64,000 bases of DNA from Anaerolineales bacterium (GTDB lineage: Bacteria; Chloroflexota; Anaerolineae; Anaerolineales; Villigracilaceae): contig CP129480.1 in assembly GCA_030583885.1 (NCBI GenBank), positions 3,784,714 to 3,848,713 of the forward strand, read 5' to 3'. The number at the start of each line of letters is the position of its first letter. The stretch's first letter is position 1. The notes under the pieces were generated by a model. That model had not been told where the DNA came from. It saw only the letters and a program-made list of their open reading frames with translations, and searched no databases. Shown here piece by piece: positions 30,018 through 39,392 of the stretch. A program made the translations under genes and the position numbers.

Positions 30018-31211
30018 CAGATTTTCTCCCAACTCTTTAATCACCGTATTCAAATCCTTATCGCCTCTACCCGACAAATTCACCAAAATCACCTGGTCTT
30101 TCCTCATCCTCGGTGCGCGCTTGATGACCTCCGCCACTGCATGGGACGACTCCAGCGCAGGGATGATCCCTTCGGTGTGGCATAAGGTCTGGAAGGCGTT
30201 CAATGCTTCATCATCCGTTGCGGATGTATAAAACGCCCGTTCAGTATCCCGCATCAGCGCGTGTTCAGGGCCGACCGCCGCGTAATCCAACCCCGCCGAG
30301 ACCGAATGTGTCTTCGCAATTTGTCCATCTTCATCCTGCAAGACGTACGTCCGTGTGCCATGAATCACACCAATTCGTCCTCTCACGGGATCACCGAAAC
30401 GCGCTGCATGTTTGCCCGTTTCGATTCCGCTTCCGCCCGCTTCGACGCCGATCAACTCCACGTCAGTGTCATCTACAAATCCGCTGAAGACCCCAATCGC
30501 GTTCGACCCGCCGCCGACACACGCGATAACCGTATCAGGCAGGCGTCCCACTTCCATCATCATCTGTTCACGCGCTTCCGTCCCGATCACTGACTGAAAC
30601 TCACGCACCATCGTCGGGTATGGATGAGGTCCCAGCGCCGAGCCGAGCAGATAATGCGTCTCGCGCACATGCGTCACCCAATCACGGATCGCTTCGTTGA
30701 TCGCGTCCTTCAACGTCTGCGTGCCCGACGCCACGGGTCGCACTTCCGCGCCGAGCAGCTTCATGCGGAAGACGTTCGGCTCCTGCCGCGCAATATCCAC
30801 CACGCCCATGTACACCACACATTCGAGTCCCAGCAACGCCGCAACCGTTGCCGACGCGACTCCATGCTGCCCCGCGCCCGTCTCTGCCACGATGCGCCGC
30901 TTCCCCATCCGCTTCACGAGCAATGCCTGCCCCAACGCATTATTTATTTTGTGCGCGCCCGTGTGCGCTAAATCTTCACGCTTCAAATAGATCTGCGCGC
31001 CGCCCAATTTTTCCGACAGCCGTTTTGCGTACGTCAACGGTGTCGGTCGCCCCACGAACGACACCATCAACTGATTAAACTCCTGTTGAAACGCGACATC
31101 CCCCCTCGCCGATACGAACGCCTCTTCCAACTCGATCAACGCGGGCATCAACGTCTCTGGCACGAACTGTCCGCCGTAATTTCCAAATTTTGCTGGTAAC
31201 AATGTCGTCAT
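30015..31211 (-). CDS. trpB: Tryptophan synthase beta chain
   Basis: A 398-residue PLP enzyme that joins indole and serine. It shows N-terminal [23 protein letters not shown], and the PLP lysine in [22 protein letters not shown], the phosphate-binding GGGSNAIG, the catalytic Glu region VEAGG and the C-terminal LSGRGDKDL complete it. It is of the TrpB1 type that pairs with TrpA. It lies 35 nt after trpF, and a repeat element separates it from trpA. Confidence 0.97.
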   Translation of the reverse strand: MTTLLPAKFGNYGGQFVPETLMPALIELEEAFVSARGDVAFQQEFNQLMVSFVGRPTPLTYAKRLSEKLGGAQIYLKREDLAHTGAHKINNALGQALLVKRMGKRRIVAETGAGQHGVASATVAALLGLECVVYMGVVDIARQEPNVFRMKLLGAEVRPVASGTQTLKDAINEAIRDWVTHVRETHYLLGSALGPHPYPTMVREFQSVIGTEAREQMMMEVGRLPDTVIACVGGGSNAIGVFSGFVDDTDVELIGVEAGGSGIETGKHAARFGDPVRGRIGVIHGTRTYVLQDEDGQIAKTHSVSAGLDYAAVGPEHALMRDTERAFYTSATDDEALNAFQTLCHTEGIIPALESSHAVAEVIKRAPRMRKDQVILVNLSGRGDKDLNTVIKELGENL

Positions 31212-31245
31212 AATTCCTCTTTTGGATTGAAGCCTTTATCTACAC

Positions 31246-31875
31246 TCAAGCCTGACTCTGACCATCACGCACCGCCTGCACGAACGCCTTCATCCTGCTC
31301 GGATCTTTCTTCCCTGGGGCTGACTCCACCCCCGAAGCCACATCCACGCCCCAGGGCTTGACCCTGCCAATCGCCTCCGCGACATTCTCGGGCGTCAACC
31401 CGCCTGCCAGCAGCAGCGGATACCTCTTCGCCAACTCCGCCGCGCCATCCCAATCGCCAGTGACTCCGCTTCCGCCATAGACACCTTTGACAGAAGCATC
31501 CAGCAAAAATGCAGGCGACTCACTCCTGACAAAACCATCTACACTTTCAGGTATTCCACGAAACGCCTTGAACGCTTTGCCATCGAGTGCATTCAATATT
31601 TCAGGTGTTTCGTCTCCATGTAATTGCGCCAAATCCAATGAACAGGTTTCCATGATATTTTTCACTTCTTCAACTGATGAATTCACAAACACACCAACTA
31701 ATTTGATTTGTGGATGTTCCTTCTTCAAAACGGATGTAATTTCAGCACACACTGGCTTCTCAATGAAGCGCACGCTCTTAGAATAAAAATTGAATCCCAG
31801 ATAATCCGCACCAGCGTCTATGGCAACACGAGCATCGTTCAATGTTTTAATCCCGCAGAATTTGATTTTGGTCAT
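31246..31875 (-). CDS. trpF: Phosphoribosylanthranilate isomerase
   Basis: A 209-residue TIM barrel from ATG 31875 (MTKIKFCGIKT). GGTGA lies upstream; an extended frame to 31911 is repeat sequence. The catalytic Cys is in KFCGIKT, the catalytic Asp in LLDASVKGVYGGSG, and the phosphate loop is LAGGLTPENV. It converts PRA to CdRP in tryptophan synthesis. A repeat element lies between it and trpC, so it starts 14 nt after the trpC stop. Confidence 0.95.
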   Translation of the reverse strand: MTKIKFCGIKTLNDARVAIDAGADYLGFNFYSKSVRFIEKPVCAEITSVLKKEHPQIKLVGVFVNSSVEEVKNIMETCSLDLAQLHGDETPEILNALDGKAFKAFRGIPESVDGFVRSESPAFLLDASVKGVYGGSGVTGDWDGAAELAKRYPLLLAGGLTPENVAEAIGRVKPWGVDVASGVESAPGKKDPSRMKAFVQAVRDGQSQA

Positions 31876-31888
31876 CGCTTCACCCATG

Positions 31889-31957
31889 TTATGCTGAGCG
31901 AAGCGAAGCATCTCGCTCGTCGGGGAAGAGACCCTTCGCTTCGCTCAGGGTGACATT
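31889..31957. repeat. Inverted-repeat element forming the trpC 3' end
   Basis: Perfect 15-bp arms CTGAGCGAAGCGAAG (31894-31908) and CTTCGCTTCGCTCAG (31934-31948) with a 25-nt loop. Read on the minus strand it codes the last roughly 22 residues of TrpC (VTLSEAKGLFPDERDASLRS...). The LSEAK/SLRSA peptide is a known hallmark of an interspersed bacterial repeat type. Confidence 0.8.
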
Positions 31958-32755
31958 ACTAAGCTCTCTCACTTTCGCGGGAATATCTTCAGCTGTTACC
32001 AACGCTTCGCCGACAAGGATTGCATCCACGTTCGCTTTTGCCAATCGTTCCACATCGCTAAAAGTGAATATTCCACTTTCGGCGACGACGGCAATCTCAG
32101 ATGGAATCATCGGGCGGAGTTTTTCCGTCGTTTCAAGTGAGACTTCAAACGTGGCGAGATTGCGGTTGTTGATGCCGATGAGTTTTACATCTTGCAATTT
32201 TAAAGCTCGTTCGGTTTCAGCCTCGTCGTGGACTTCAACCAGGGCAGTCAATCCCAGGCTCAAGGCACAGGCATGTAAATCAGCGAACAGCGTATCATCG
32301 GTTAACGCGGCGGCGATGAGGAGGATGGCATCCGCTCCGTTGGCGCGGGATTCGTAGATTTGAGTCTCGTGGATGATGAAGTCCTTTCGTAAAAGAGGTG
32401 TCACGTGCGAGGTGTCAGGTGTCAAGTTGCGAGCGCGGAGTTCTCGCAGAGTTGAAAGATTACCCATGAAGAATTTCTCATCGGTGAGGACAGAGATGGC
32501 GGAGGCGCCGTTTTGGGTATAGATGTCTGCCACTTGGAAGAGGTCAAGGTGCGGGGCGAGAATCCCTTTGGAGGGAGAGGCGCGCTTGAGTTCAGCGATC
32601 AGGCTCGGGCGGAGTCCGAAGCGGCGGCGCTTCAGTGACGCAAGAAAATCTCGGGACGTTGGGCTCTGTTCGGAGGAGAGTCTCAAGGCTTGGGCGTCGA
32701 GCGCCGCAATTTCCAATTTTTTCTGTTCGATGATTTGGGCGAGGATATTTGTCAT
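31889..32755 (-). CDS. trpC: Indole-3-glycerol-phosphate synthase with repeat-derived tail
   Basis: A 288-residue enzyme started at ATG 32755 (MTNILAQIIEQKKLEI); a longer open frame upstream is out-of-frame trpD DNA. IGPS motifs are LIAELKRASPSKG with catalytic Lys, SVLTDEKFFMGN, LLRKDFIIHETQI, EVHDEAE, IGINNRNL and VAESGI. It closes the indole ring from CdRP. The family core ends near residue 266. The remaining NVTLSEAKGLFPDERDASLR is encoded by an inverted repeat, so the C-terminus has been extended by an insertion that displaced the original stop. Confidence 0.94.
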   Translation of the reverse strand: MTNILAQIIEQKKLEIAALDAQALRLSSEQSPTSRDFLASLKRRRFGLRPSLIAELKRASPSKGILAPHLDLFQVADIYTQNGASAISVLTDEKFFMGNLSTLRELRARNLTPDTSHVTPLLRKDFIIHETQIYESRANGADAILLIAAALTDDTLFADLHACALSLGLTALVEVHDEAETERALKLQDVKLIGINNRNLATFEVSLETTEKLRPMIPSEIAVVAESGIFTFSDVERLAKANVDAILVGEALVTAEDIPAKVRELSNVTLSEAKGLFPDERDASLRSA

Positions 32756-32762
32756 GGCAGTT

Positions 32763-32788
32763 GGACACAGCAACGCTGTGTCCCTACG
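32763..32788. repeat. Copy of the GTAGGG...palindrome at the trpGD stop codon
   Basis: Stem GGACACAGC/GCTGTGTCC with loop AAC, continuing into CTAC. It is the same sequence as the 27183 terminator apart from the loop and one decayed end. The trpGD stop TAG is formed by the GTAG end of the element. On the minus strand no long U-run follows, so it is unlikely to stop transcription here. Confidence 0.8.
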
Positions 32789-34403
32789 AGATTGTTTGAA
32801 ACTGTTGTGTAAACTCGACGAGCGCATTGAGTTTGGCGAGGGCGTTGCCGCTTTCGAGCGAGGCTTGGGCTTCATCGAGGGCGGATTTGAAATCGCCTGT
32901 TTCAGCGGCGAGGGCGGCGGCGGCGTTGAGGAGGACCGCGTCGTGGCGCGCGCCGTTGAGTTTATTCGAGAGGAGGTCACGCATCATCACCGCGGATTCG
33001 TCGGGCGTGCCACCGCGGAGATCGGCAACGGTGGATTGTGCGAGACCGAGATCGGCGGGATGGAGGTCGTAGGTTTCGACCGCGCCGTTCTTGAGATGGC
33101 TGACGCGATTGGTGCCCGTGGTGTTGAGTTCATCGAGACCGTTCGCGCCGTGAATGACGAGGGCGGCTTTGGAACCGAGTTCGTTGAGGACGTGCGCGAG
33201 CGGCTCGGTGAGTTTGGGATCGAAGACGCCCGTGAGTTGGATGTGCGCGCCCGCAGGGTTGGTGAGCGGACCGAGGATGTTGAAGATGGTGCGCTGACCG
33301 ATCTCCTTGCGCGGACCGACGGCATGTTTCATGGCAGGATGAAACTTGGGTGCGAACATGAAGCCGATGCCGACCTGTTCGATGGCACCCGCGACCTGTT
33401 CGGCGGTGAGGTCGAGGTTGACGCCGAGGGCGGAGAGGACATCGGCAGAGCCGCATTGTGAGGAGGCGGCGCGGTTGCCGTGCTTGGCAACTTTGCACCC
33501 CGTGCCTGCGAGGACAAAGGCGGCGGCAGTGGAGATGTTGAAGGTGTGCGCGCCGTCGCCGCCCGTGCCAACGATGTCGTACACGGATTCGTCCGTGTTG
33601 AGTTTGACCTTGACCGCGTTGGCTCGCATCGCGCGGACAGAGCCTGTGATCTCAGGGATGGTCTCGCCTTTCATGCGGAGGGCAACGAGATATGCCCCGA
33701 TCTGCGCGGGCGTGGCTTGCCCCGTCATGATGATGTTCATCGCCTGCTCGGCTTCGTCGGCGGTGAGGTCGGTGCGGTTGATGGTTTTGGCAATGAATGG
33801 CTTGAGCATGGAGAGTTCTCCTTTCGCGGCGGGAGCAGGGTTCAGATCGAGAAAGTTCTTGAGAAGTTGCTTGCCGTGTTCGGTGAGGATGGATTCGGGA
33901 TGGAACTGCACACCGTAGGTATGATGCTCGCGATGTTTGAGTCCCATGATCTCTTCTTCAGGCGTGACGGCGGTCACTTCGAGTTCGGCGGGGATGGGGT
34001 CATAGACCACGAGCGAGTGATAGCGCATGGCTTCAAACGGTGAGGGGATACCCTTAAAGATACCCTGCCCGTTATGTGTCACTTTGGAGGTTTTGCCGTG
34101 CATGAGACGCTGGGCACGGTCCACTTTGCCGCCGAAGACTGCTCCGAGGGCTTGATGCCCGAGGCAAACGCCCAGCACGGGAATTTTTCCATCGAAGTAT
34201 TTGATGGCGTCGGAGGAGATGCCGTCGTCTTTGAGCGGTTCGCCGGGTCCTGGCGAGATGACGAGGTGACTCGGGTTGAGCGCGATGAGCTGATTCATCG
34301 TCACCTGGTCGTTGCGGAAGACCTTGATATCCGCGCCGAGTTCGCCGAAGTATTGGACGAGGTTGTAGGTGAAGGAGTCGTAGTTGTCTATGAGGACGAG
34401 CAT
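32784..34403 (-). CDS. trpGD: TrpG-TrpD fusion: anthranilate synthase component II / anthranilate phosphoribosyltransferase
   Basis: A 539-residue bifunctional protein from ATG 34403 ([19 protein letters not shown]). Residues 1-195 are a class I glutamine amidotransferase: oxyanion loop SPGPGEP, nucleophile Cys in [10 protein letters not shown], and His/Glu in [10 protein letters not shown]. After a short linker, residues about 205-539 are TrpD, with [31 protein letters not shown] and GPLTNPAGA. TrpG supplies ammonia to TrpE and TrpD attaches ribose phosphate. The fusion resembles the enterobacterial one. Its stop lies in a repeat. Confidence 0.95.
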   Translation of the reverse strand: MLVLIDNYDSFTYNLVQYFGELGADIKVFRNDQVTMNQLIALNPSHLVISPGPGEPLKDDGISSDAIKYFDGKIPVLGVCLGHQALGAVFGGKVDRAQRLMHGKTSKVTHNGQGIFKGIPSPFEAMRYHSLVVYDPIPAELEVTAVTPEEEIMGLKHREHHTYGVQFHPESILTEHGKQLLKNFLDLNPAPAAKGELSMLKPFIAKTINRTDLTADEAEQAMNIIMTGQATPAQIGAYLVALRMKGETIPEITGSVRAMRANAVKVKLNTDESVYDIVGTGGDGAHTFNISTAAAFVLAGTGCKVAKHGNRAASSQCGSADVLSALGVNLDLTAEQVAGAIEQVGIGFMFAPKFHPAMKHAVGPRKEIGQRTIFNILGPLTNPAGAHIQLTGVFDPKLTEPLAHVLNELGSKAALVIHGANGLDELNTTGTNRVSHLKNGAVETYDLHPADLGLAQSTVADLRGGTPDESAVMMRDLLSNKLNGARHDAVLLNAAAALAAETGDFKSALDEAQASLESGNALAKLNALVEFTQQFQTIS

Positions 34404-34421
34404 AATAATTATCCTTACTCC

Positions 34422-34562
34422 GTTGGTCGAGTGGTTCTGAGCGAAGGCGAAGAACCGTATCGAGACCAACGATGTTCAAGAGTAATCTTGTAACAAGAGT
34501 TGCATTGGCTAGTGGTGGTTTCGATACGCTCGCAAATAGCGCTCGCTACTCAACCATCGAGT
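34422..34562. repeat. Repeat cluster between trpS and trpGD
   Basis: Two related elements. The first has arms GTTGGTC (34422-34428) and GACCAAC (34464-34470) and an inner GGTTCT/AGAACC pair. The second, at about 34517-34562, holds GGTTTCGATACG and TACTCAACC ends. They fill most of the 158-nt gap between trpS and trpGD. This gap is long for an operon otherwise spaced by 35 nt or less where no repeat is present. Confidence 0.6.
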
Positions 34563-35611
34563 TAGCCTTCGTTTCCAAAAATATCAACGTTATCGACAAA
34601 CAAATCAAGCGAGTAGGACAATCCCGTTCGTTCGCGGACGAGTTCCATCGTGGCTTTGGCTTCGGCTTGCATGCGGTTGATGCCACTGGCAAGCACGTCA
34701 TTCGGGATCAGCGGATGTGACAGGAAGTAGGCGCGCTTCTCGCGGATCGGCTCGAGGAAGTTGTTGATGGCGACCGCGAGTTTCTGTTTGACTTCCACGT
34801 CGCCCACTTTGCCGACGCGATAACGTTCCTTGAGATCGTCCACTTCGGCTTTGGATGGGTTGAACGCGTCGTGGTAGATGAAGACGGGATTGCCTTCAAC
34901 TGTCCCAGGGTCGGTGGCGCGCAGGCGTTTGGGATCGGTGTACATGTTCATCACTTTTTGTTTGACTGTCTCGGCGTCATCGGAGAGATAAATCGCGTTA
35001 CCAAGTGACTTGCTCATTTTGCTTTGTCCGTCTGTGCCGATGAGCAGGGGAACATCGCCGATGATGGCGTCAGGCTCAGGGAAAACTTCGCCGTAGAGGT
35101 TGTTGAAGCGGCGCGCCATCTCGCGGGCGAGTTCCACGTGGGATTGGTTGTCACGTCCCACGGGGACGACTTGCGCGCGGGGGAGCAGAATGTCCACAGC
35201 TTGAAGGACGGGATACCCGAGCAAGCCAAACGGCATGGAGTCAATGTTGGCGTCGCGCGCCATGTCCTTGAGGGTGGGCATCCGTTCGAGACGCGGCACG
35301 GTAACGAGCATTTCAAAGAGCAGATTCAACTGATAGGTTTCAGGGATCGCCGATTGGACAAAGATCGTGCTGACATCGGGGTCAATGCCAACAGCGAGAT
35401 AGTCCAACACGGTTTCGCGGATGAAGGTTGGAATCTCTTTGATATATTGCGGCTCAGGCTTGGTGGTGAGCGTGTGCAGGTCTGCGATGATGAAGAAGGA
35501 TTCGTATTGATGCTGCAGGCGCACACGGTTTTCCAGCGAGCCGACGTAGTGACCGAGGTGGAGGCGTCCCGTTGGGCGGTCACCTGTGAGGAGGCGGGGT
35601 TTGGTTGTCAT
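34562..35611 (-). CDS. trpS: Tryptophanyl-tRNA synthetase
   Basis: A 349-residue class Ic synthetase. The HIGH-type motif is [15 protein letters not shown] and the KMSKS motif is [13 protein letters not shown], with [15 protein letters not shown] between. It charges tRNA-Trp. AAGGA precedes the ATG. It sits inside the biosynthetic operon behind the same T-box leader as trpE, so uncharged tRNA-Trp should induce both its charging enzyme and the pathway. Confidence 0.96.
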   Translation of the reverse strand: MTTKPRLLTGDRPTGRLHLGHYVGSLENRVRLQHQYESFFIIADLHTLTTKPEPQYIKEIPTFIRETVLDYLAVGIDPDVSTIFVQSAIPETYQLNLLFEMLVTVPRLERMPTLKDMARDANIDSMPFGLLGYPVLQAVDILLPRAQVVPVGRDNQSHVELAREMARRFNNLYGEVFPEPDAIIGDVPLLIGTDGQSKMSKSLGNAIYLSDDAETVKQKVMNMYTDPKRLRATDPGTVEGNPVFIYHDAFNPSKAEVDDLKERYRVGKVGDVEVKQKLAVAINNFLEPIREKRAYFLSHPLIPNDVLASGINRMQAEAKATMELVRERTGLSYSLDLFVDNVDIFGNEG

Positions 35612-35638
35612 GGGTTTTTCCTTTCGTTACATTTCATA

Positions 35639-35736
35639 TGTCGTTGCGAGCAAAGCGAAGCAATCTCCCAATAACATTCATGTTCTTGTTTCGAGGAGAT
35701 TGCTTCGTCGGGAAGAACATCCTCCTCGCAACGACA
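35639..35736. repeat. 98-bp inverted-repeat element between trpE and trpS
   Basis: Outer perfect arms TGTCGTTGCGAG (35639-35650) and CTCGCAACGACA (35725-35736), and inner perfect arms GAAGCAATCTCC (35657-35668) and GGAGATTGCTTC (35695-35706). The element starts 2 nt from the trpE stop. The GTCGTTGCGAGGA/GAAGCAATC type resembles a widespread interspersed repeat. Confidence 0.8.
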
Positions 35737-35738
35737 TG

Positions 35739-37199
35739 TCAACTATTGGTTTCAGCAATCTCAATGGCTTTCAACATCGCGGAGGCTTTATTGACGGTCT
35801 CTTGAAATTCGGTCGTCGGATTCGAATCCGCGACGATGCCTGCGCCTGCCTGCACGCTGAAGGTATTCCCGCGCCCAACCATGGTGCGGATGGCGAGGCA
35901 GGCGTCCATGTTGCCGTCGAAGCCGAAGTAGCCGACCATGCCTGCGTATGCGCCGCGCGGGTCGGCTTCAAGGTCGGCGATGATTTCGAGGGCGCGCACT
36001 TTCGGCGCGCCGCTGACTGTCCCTGCGGGGAAGGCGGCTCGCACCAGATCGAATGCGGTCAAGTCAGCTTTGAGTTTTCCTTCCACATGCGAGACGATGT
36101 GCATGACGTGTGAATATTTTTCAACGGTGAAGAAGTCGGAGACCTTCACTGTACCATATTCGCAGACGCGCCCCAGGTCGTTGCGTCCGAGGTCAACCAA
36201 CATCACATGCTCGGCGCGCTCCTTAGGGTCGGCGAGCAGTTCTTGCGCGAGAGCGGCGTCAGCGGTGGAGTCGGCTCCTCGGGGGCGCGTCCCAGCGATC
36301 GGTCGGAGCGAGGCGATTCGTCCCTCCAGCCGCACGAACATCTCAGGCGACGATCCAACCAAAAAGAGCGGCTCGTCGTCCACCATCCCGAAATCGAAAA
36401 AGAACATGTACGGCGACGGGTTGAGGCGGCGCACGGCGCGATAGACGTCGAACGGCCCGACGCCCGTTTCGCGCGTGAAGCGCTGTGAAAGCACCACCTG
36501 AAAAATGTCGCCCGCCGCAATGTGCTCCTTGGCATCGCGCACCATGTCTTCGTAACTCCCCTGCGTCATGTTGGAGCGCGTCTGCGACGATTTGATTTCA
36601 CGCGGCTGTGACGGCGGAAGCGGCGCATGGATGCGCGACACGATCTCGTCGAGTTTGCGATTTGCGGATTCGACATCATCACCGAGGATGTTCGCAATGA
36701 GGGACAGACTGCGGCGCGCATGGTCGAAGGCGATGACGGTATCGGCGAGGAGGAAAATACCGTCGGGTATTCTCGCGCTGAGCGGAGCCGTAGACGAAGC
36801 GCGCGTCATTTTCACCTTTAGAGTTGGCTCAAAAAACCGAATCGACTCGTACCCGAGATAGCCCACCAACCCACCGATGAAACGCGGCACACCAGCTTGC
36901 GCCTTGAAGTTGAAGCGACTCATTTCCTCTTGCAAGAAATAGGTCGGATCATTGTCGTATTGAACCGTACAGGTTCCGTTAGCATCTTTGATTTCGATCT
37001 GTCCATCACGCAAAATATATTGCGCCCGCGGCTGGACACCGATAAACGAGTAACGCGCGATCCGCTCCCCGCCTTCCACGGACTCGAGCAGGAATGACGT
37101 GCCATCCCCGCGCAGTTTCATGTACACGCTAATGGGTGTCTCGAGGTCTGCGGAAATCTCGCGAATTATTGTTTGAGTAGTTGTTGTTTCGAGCAACAT
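35739..37199 (-). CDS. trpE: Anthranilate synthase component I
   Basis: A 486-residue chorismate-utilising enzyme from ATG 37199 (MLLETTTTQTIIREI). GGAGAG lies 3-4 nt upstream; the longer open frame is T-box leader. It shows the N-terminal LLES-type feedback-site segment (TSFLLESVEGGERIARYSFI) and the chorismate-binding domain with GDIFQVVLSQRF, PIAGTRPRG, LVDLGRNDLGRV, TVSGAPKVRALEII and GAGIVADSNP. With TrpG it makes anthranilate. It is the first gene of the operon. Confidence 0.96.
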   Translation of the reverse strand: MLLETTTTQTIIREISADLETPISVYMKLRGDGTSFLLESVEGGERIARYSFIGVQPRAQYILRDGQIEIKDANGTCTVQYDNDPTYFLQEEMSRFNFKAQAGVPRFIGGLVGYLGYESIRFFEPTLKVKMTRASSTAPLSARIPDGIFLLADTVIAFDHARRSLSLIANILGDDVESANRKLDEIVSRIHAPLPPSQPREIKSSQTRSNMTQGSYEDMVRDAKEHIAAGDIFQVVLSQRFTRETGVGPFDVYRAVRRLNPSPYMFFFDFGMVDDEPLFLVGSSPEMFVRLEGRIASLRPIAGTRPRGADSTADAALAQELLADPKERAEHVMLVDLGRNDLGRVCEYGTVKVSDFFTVEKYSHVMHIVSHVEGKLKADLTAFDLVRAAFPAGTVSGAPKVRALEIIADLEADPRGAYAGMVGYFGFDGNMDACLAIRTMVGRGNTFSVQAGAGIVADSNPTTEFQETVNKASAMLKAIEIAETNS

Positions 37200-37654
<455 letters not shown>

Positions 37655-37753
37655 GAGGAAAATGACTATGAGCTTTTTGATTCAAAAAAAATGTTCAGTC
37701 GCATAAGATGAGATAAACCTCCCCTAAAATAGGACCAGAGAAAAGTAGAAGAC

Positions 37754-38050
37754 TTGAGCTTGCCCCGATACAGTAGACATGAAAAATGTCAATATCTAGC
37801 GGGCTTGAAAGAACAGGAGCAGGATCATGGACGAAAAGAAAATAGGCAGATCGAACGTGAATCGATCCCCATACGTCAAATGTACCATGTGGCGCTGGTC
37901 TCCTCGGATCGAGGTACGAAGCGTCCTGGCGGTTTTTTTTACCGGGATGATTTCGACAAAAAACAGGCGTTCGACCTGCTGGAAGGAGCAACTCAACGAC
38001 TCGCTCACCGCGCCGCAGATCAGGAATGGCAAAACATAATCGCAGGGTAA
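37754..38050 (+). other. Unassigned region with weak, overlapping small ORFs
   Basis: The roughly 500-bp stretch 37700-38130 has no recognisable gene. One plus-strand frame (37754-38050, TTG start) ends in a fairly protein-like segment, GGFFYRDDFDKKQAFDLLEG. Another frame (37827-38039) has a good AGGAG ribosome site before its ATG, but its product is unlike a normal folded protein. Conflicting frames suggest either a degraded gene or a short unknown ORF. A strong hairpin at 38131-38169 follows. 38051-38130 and 38170-38228 hold nothing I can identify. Confidence 0.3.
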
Positions 38051-38130
38051 AACAGGAGGCTCGCAAGAACAGTGTCCTGGGGATGGCAGTGAAAAAAGGT
38101 AAACGTCCTGCATAGCATCAGACAATGGAT

Positions 38131-38169
38131 TGAATCAAAATCGGGACATCACGTCCCGATTTTGATTCA
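38131..38169. terminator. Bidirectional terminator
   Basis: A perfect 17-bp stem TGAATCAAAATCGGGAC / GTCCCGATTTTGATTCA with a 5-nt loop. The A/T-rich outer half gives a U-run in both directions. It lies 60 nt beyond the stop of the minus-strand STAS gene. Confidence 0.8.
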
Positions 38170-38228
38170 GATGCAATACAACTCTACACGCAAGGTCAAC
38201 CAGGCCGTTTCATATGTTCTTAAAGAAA

Positions 38229-38570
38229 CTATGCCAGCAAAACCGCCTGGGCGGATTCAAGCTGTTCATAGATCGGGATAATGCCGGGGATACCGGTCAT
38301 TTCCAAAACACCTTTCACATCCGAAGTCGGATTGAGGAGGACCATTTTTCCACCGCGGCTGGCAAGGGATTTGGCGTTCGTGGTCAGCATGCGGATGCCG
38401 ATGGACGCAAGGTACTCCACCTCCGACAGGTCGACAAGCACGCGCACATTCTGCCCGGAGCAATAGACTGCAAACCTGAGGTCAACCTCGTTGACGCCCA
38501 TGACATCCAGCCTGCCGGTCAATCTGATCAATCGGATGTTATTATCCAGTTCACCGTATTGAAGGTCCAT
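38229..38570 (-). CDS. STAS-domain anti-sigma-factor antagonist
   Basis: A 113-residue protein consisting of one STAS domain: LIRLTGRLDVMGVNEVD, then VLVDLSEVEYLASIGIRML with the phosphorylatable Ser of the xSxG motif near residue 56, then GGKMVLLNPTSDVKGVLEMTG. SpoIIAA/RsbV-type proteins in unphosphorylated form bind anti-sigma kinases and free the sigma factor. No RsbW-like kinase is adjacent. A PP2C phosphatase exists at 21730-22668, but any link is speculative. Confidence 0.9.
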   Translation of the reverse strand: MDLQYGELDNNIRLIRLTGRLDVMGVNEVDLRFAVYCSGQNVRVLVDLSEVEYLASIGIRMLTTNAKSLASRGGKMVLLNPTSDVKGVLEMTGIPGIIPIYEQLESAQAVLLA

Positions 38571-38678
38571 GGTTGTTACCTGTCATCTGAGAGTGACACT
38601 ATTATATTAAACCCGGCCCAATTCTTTGTTAACAACAGGTTATGGTTCTGGGACGGGGGGAAATCCATGCAACAGTCA

Positions 38679-38708
38679 TTGACAGTAGAACATTTGTTCA
38701 AGTAAAAT
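38679..38708 (+). promoter_or_regulatory. Promoter with a GAAC-N4-GTTC palindrome
   Basis: TTGACA (38679-38684), an 18-nt spacer and TAAAAT (38703-38708) upstream of the dienelactone-hydrolase gene. The spacer contains GAACATTTGTTC (38688-38699), which matches the Gram-positive LexA core GAAC-N4-GTTC. One such match is about what chance predicts in a window this size, so only its position inside the promoter makes it notable. Confidence 0.65.
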
Positions 38709-38729
38709 AGCTGGGACAAGGAAAAGCCA

Positions 38730-39392
38730 ATGCCCATTCAAACATCTGACATTCAATTGAATGTGAACAGCCAAAAGGTCAATGCCTATCTCGCCTCCCC
38801 CGCGAGCGGCGGACCAGGCGTTCTGGTCCTGCATGCCTGGTGGGGGCTGAATCCGTTCTTCAAGCAGACATGCGACCGCCTCGCAGAACAGGGATGTACC
38901 GCGCTCGCGCCCGACCTTCGCAACGGCCAAATTGCCGAGACCATCGAAGACGCCAAGGAGTTGATGGAAAAAAGCGATGGTCAACTTGTTGGCGGCGCTG
39001 TCATGGCAGCAAAGGATCATCTGCGCAAACTTACGAAAGGCAGGATCGGCGTGATCGGTTTCTCGATGGGCGGAGCCTGGGCGTTGACAATTGCCTCCAC
39101 CACGCCAGATCAGGTCGGCGCGACGGTGCTCTTTTATGGTAATGAGGATGTGGATGTCAACAAGATCACATCGAAGGTGATGGGACATTACAGCGATAAT
39201 GATGAATGGGAGTCAAATGAATGGGTGCATAAAAAATTCGGGGAGATGAAAACTGCCGGAGTAGATCACACGCTTCACATCTACCCCGGAGTTGCCCATT
39301 GGTTCATGGAAGATGATCGCCCCGAATATGATCCCGCTGCCGCGCAACTGGCGTGGGAACGGACGATTGAGTTCCTGAAGAAAAATCTATAG
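38730..39392 (+). CDS. Dienelactone hydrolase family alpha/beta hydrolase
   Basis: A 220-residue alpha/beta hydrolase. The nucleophile elbow is GVIGFSMGGAWAL, with Ser where classical dienelactone hydrolase has Cys. The oxyanion region is LVLHAWWGLNP, an acidic residue lies around YSDNDEWE, and the catalytic His is in YPGVAHWFMEDDRPEYDP. It likely cleaves an ester or lactone; the substrate is unknown. AAGGAAAA lies before the ATG. It converges on the interrupted membrane-protein gene, with stops overlapping by 6 nt. Confidence 0.88.
   Translation: MPIQTSDIQLNVNSQKVNAYLASPASGGPGVLVLHAWWGLNPFFKQTCDRLAEQGCTALAPDLRNGQIAETIEDAKELMEKSDGQLVGGAVMAAKDHLRKLTKGRIGVIGFSMGGAWALTIASTTPDQVGATVLFYGNEDVDVNKITSKVMGHYSDNDEWESNEWVHKKFGEMKTAGVDHTLHIYPGVAHWFMEDDRPEYDPAAAQLAWERTIEFLKKNL

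Noticed and set aside
32756-32980. N-terminal extension of trpC
   Set aside because: The added sequence is Ser/Pro/Thr-rich and antisense-like, lies inside the trpD coding region, and the natural IGPS start MTNILAQII is at 32755.
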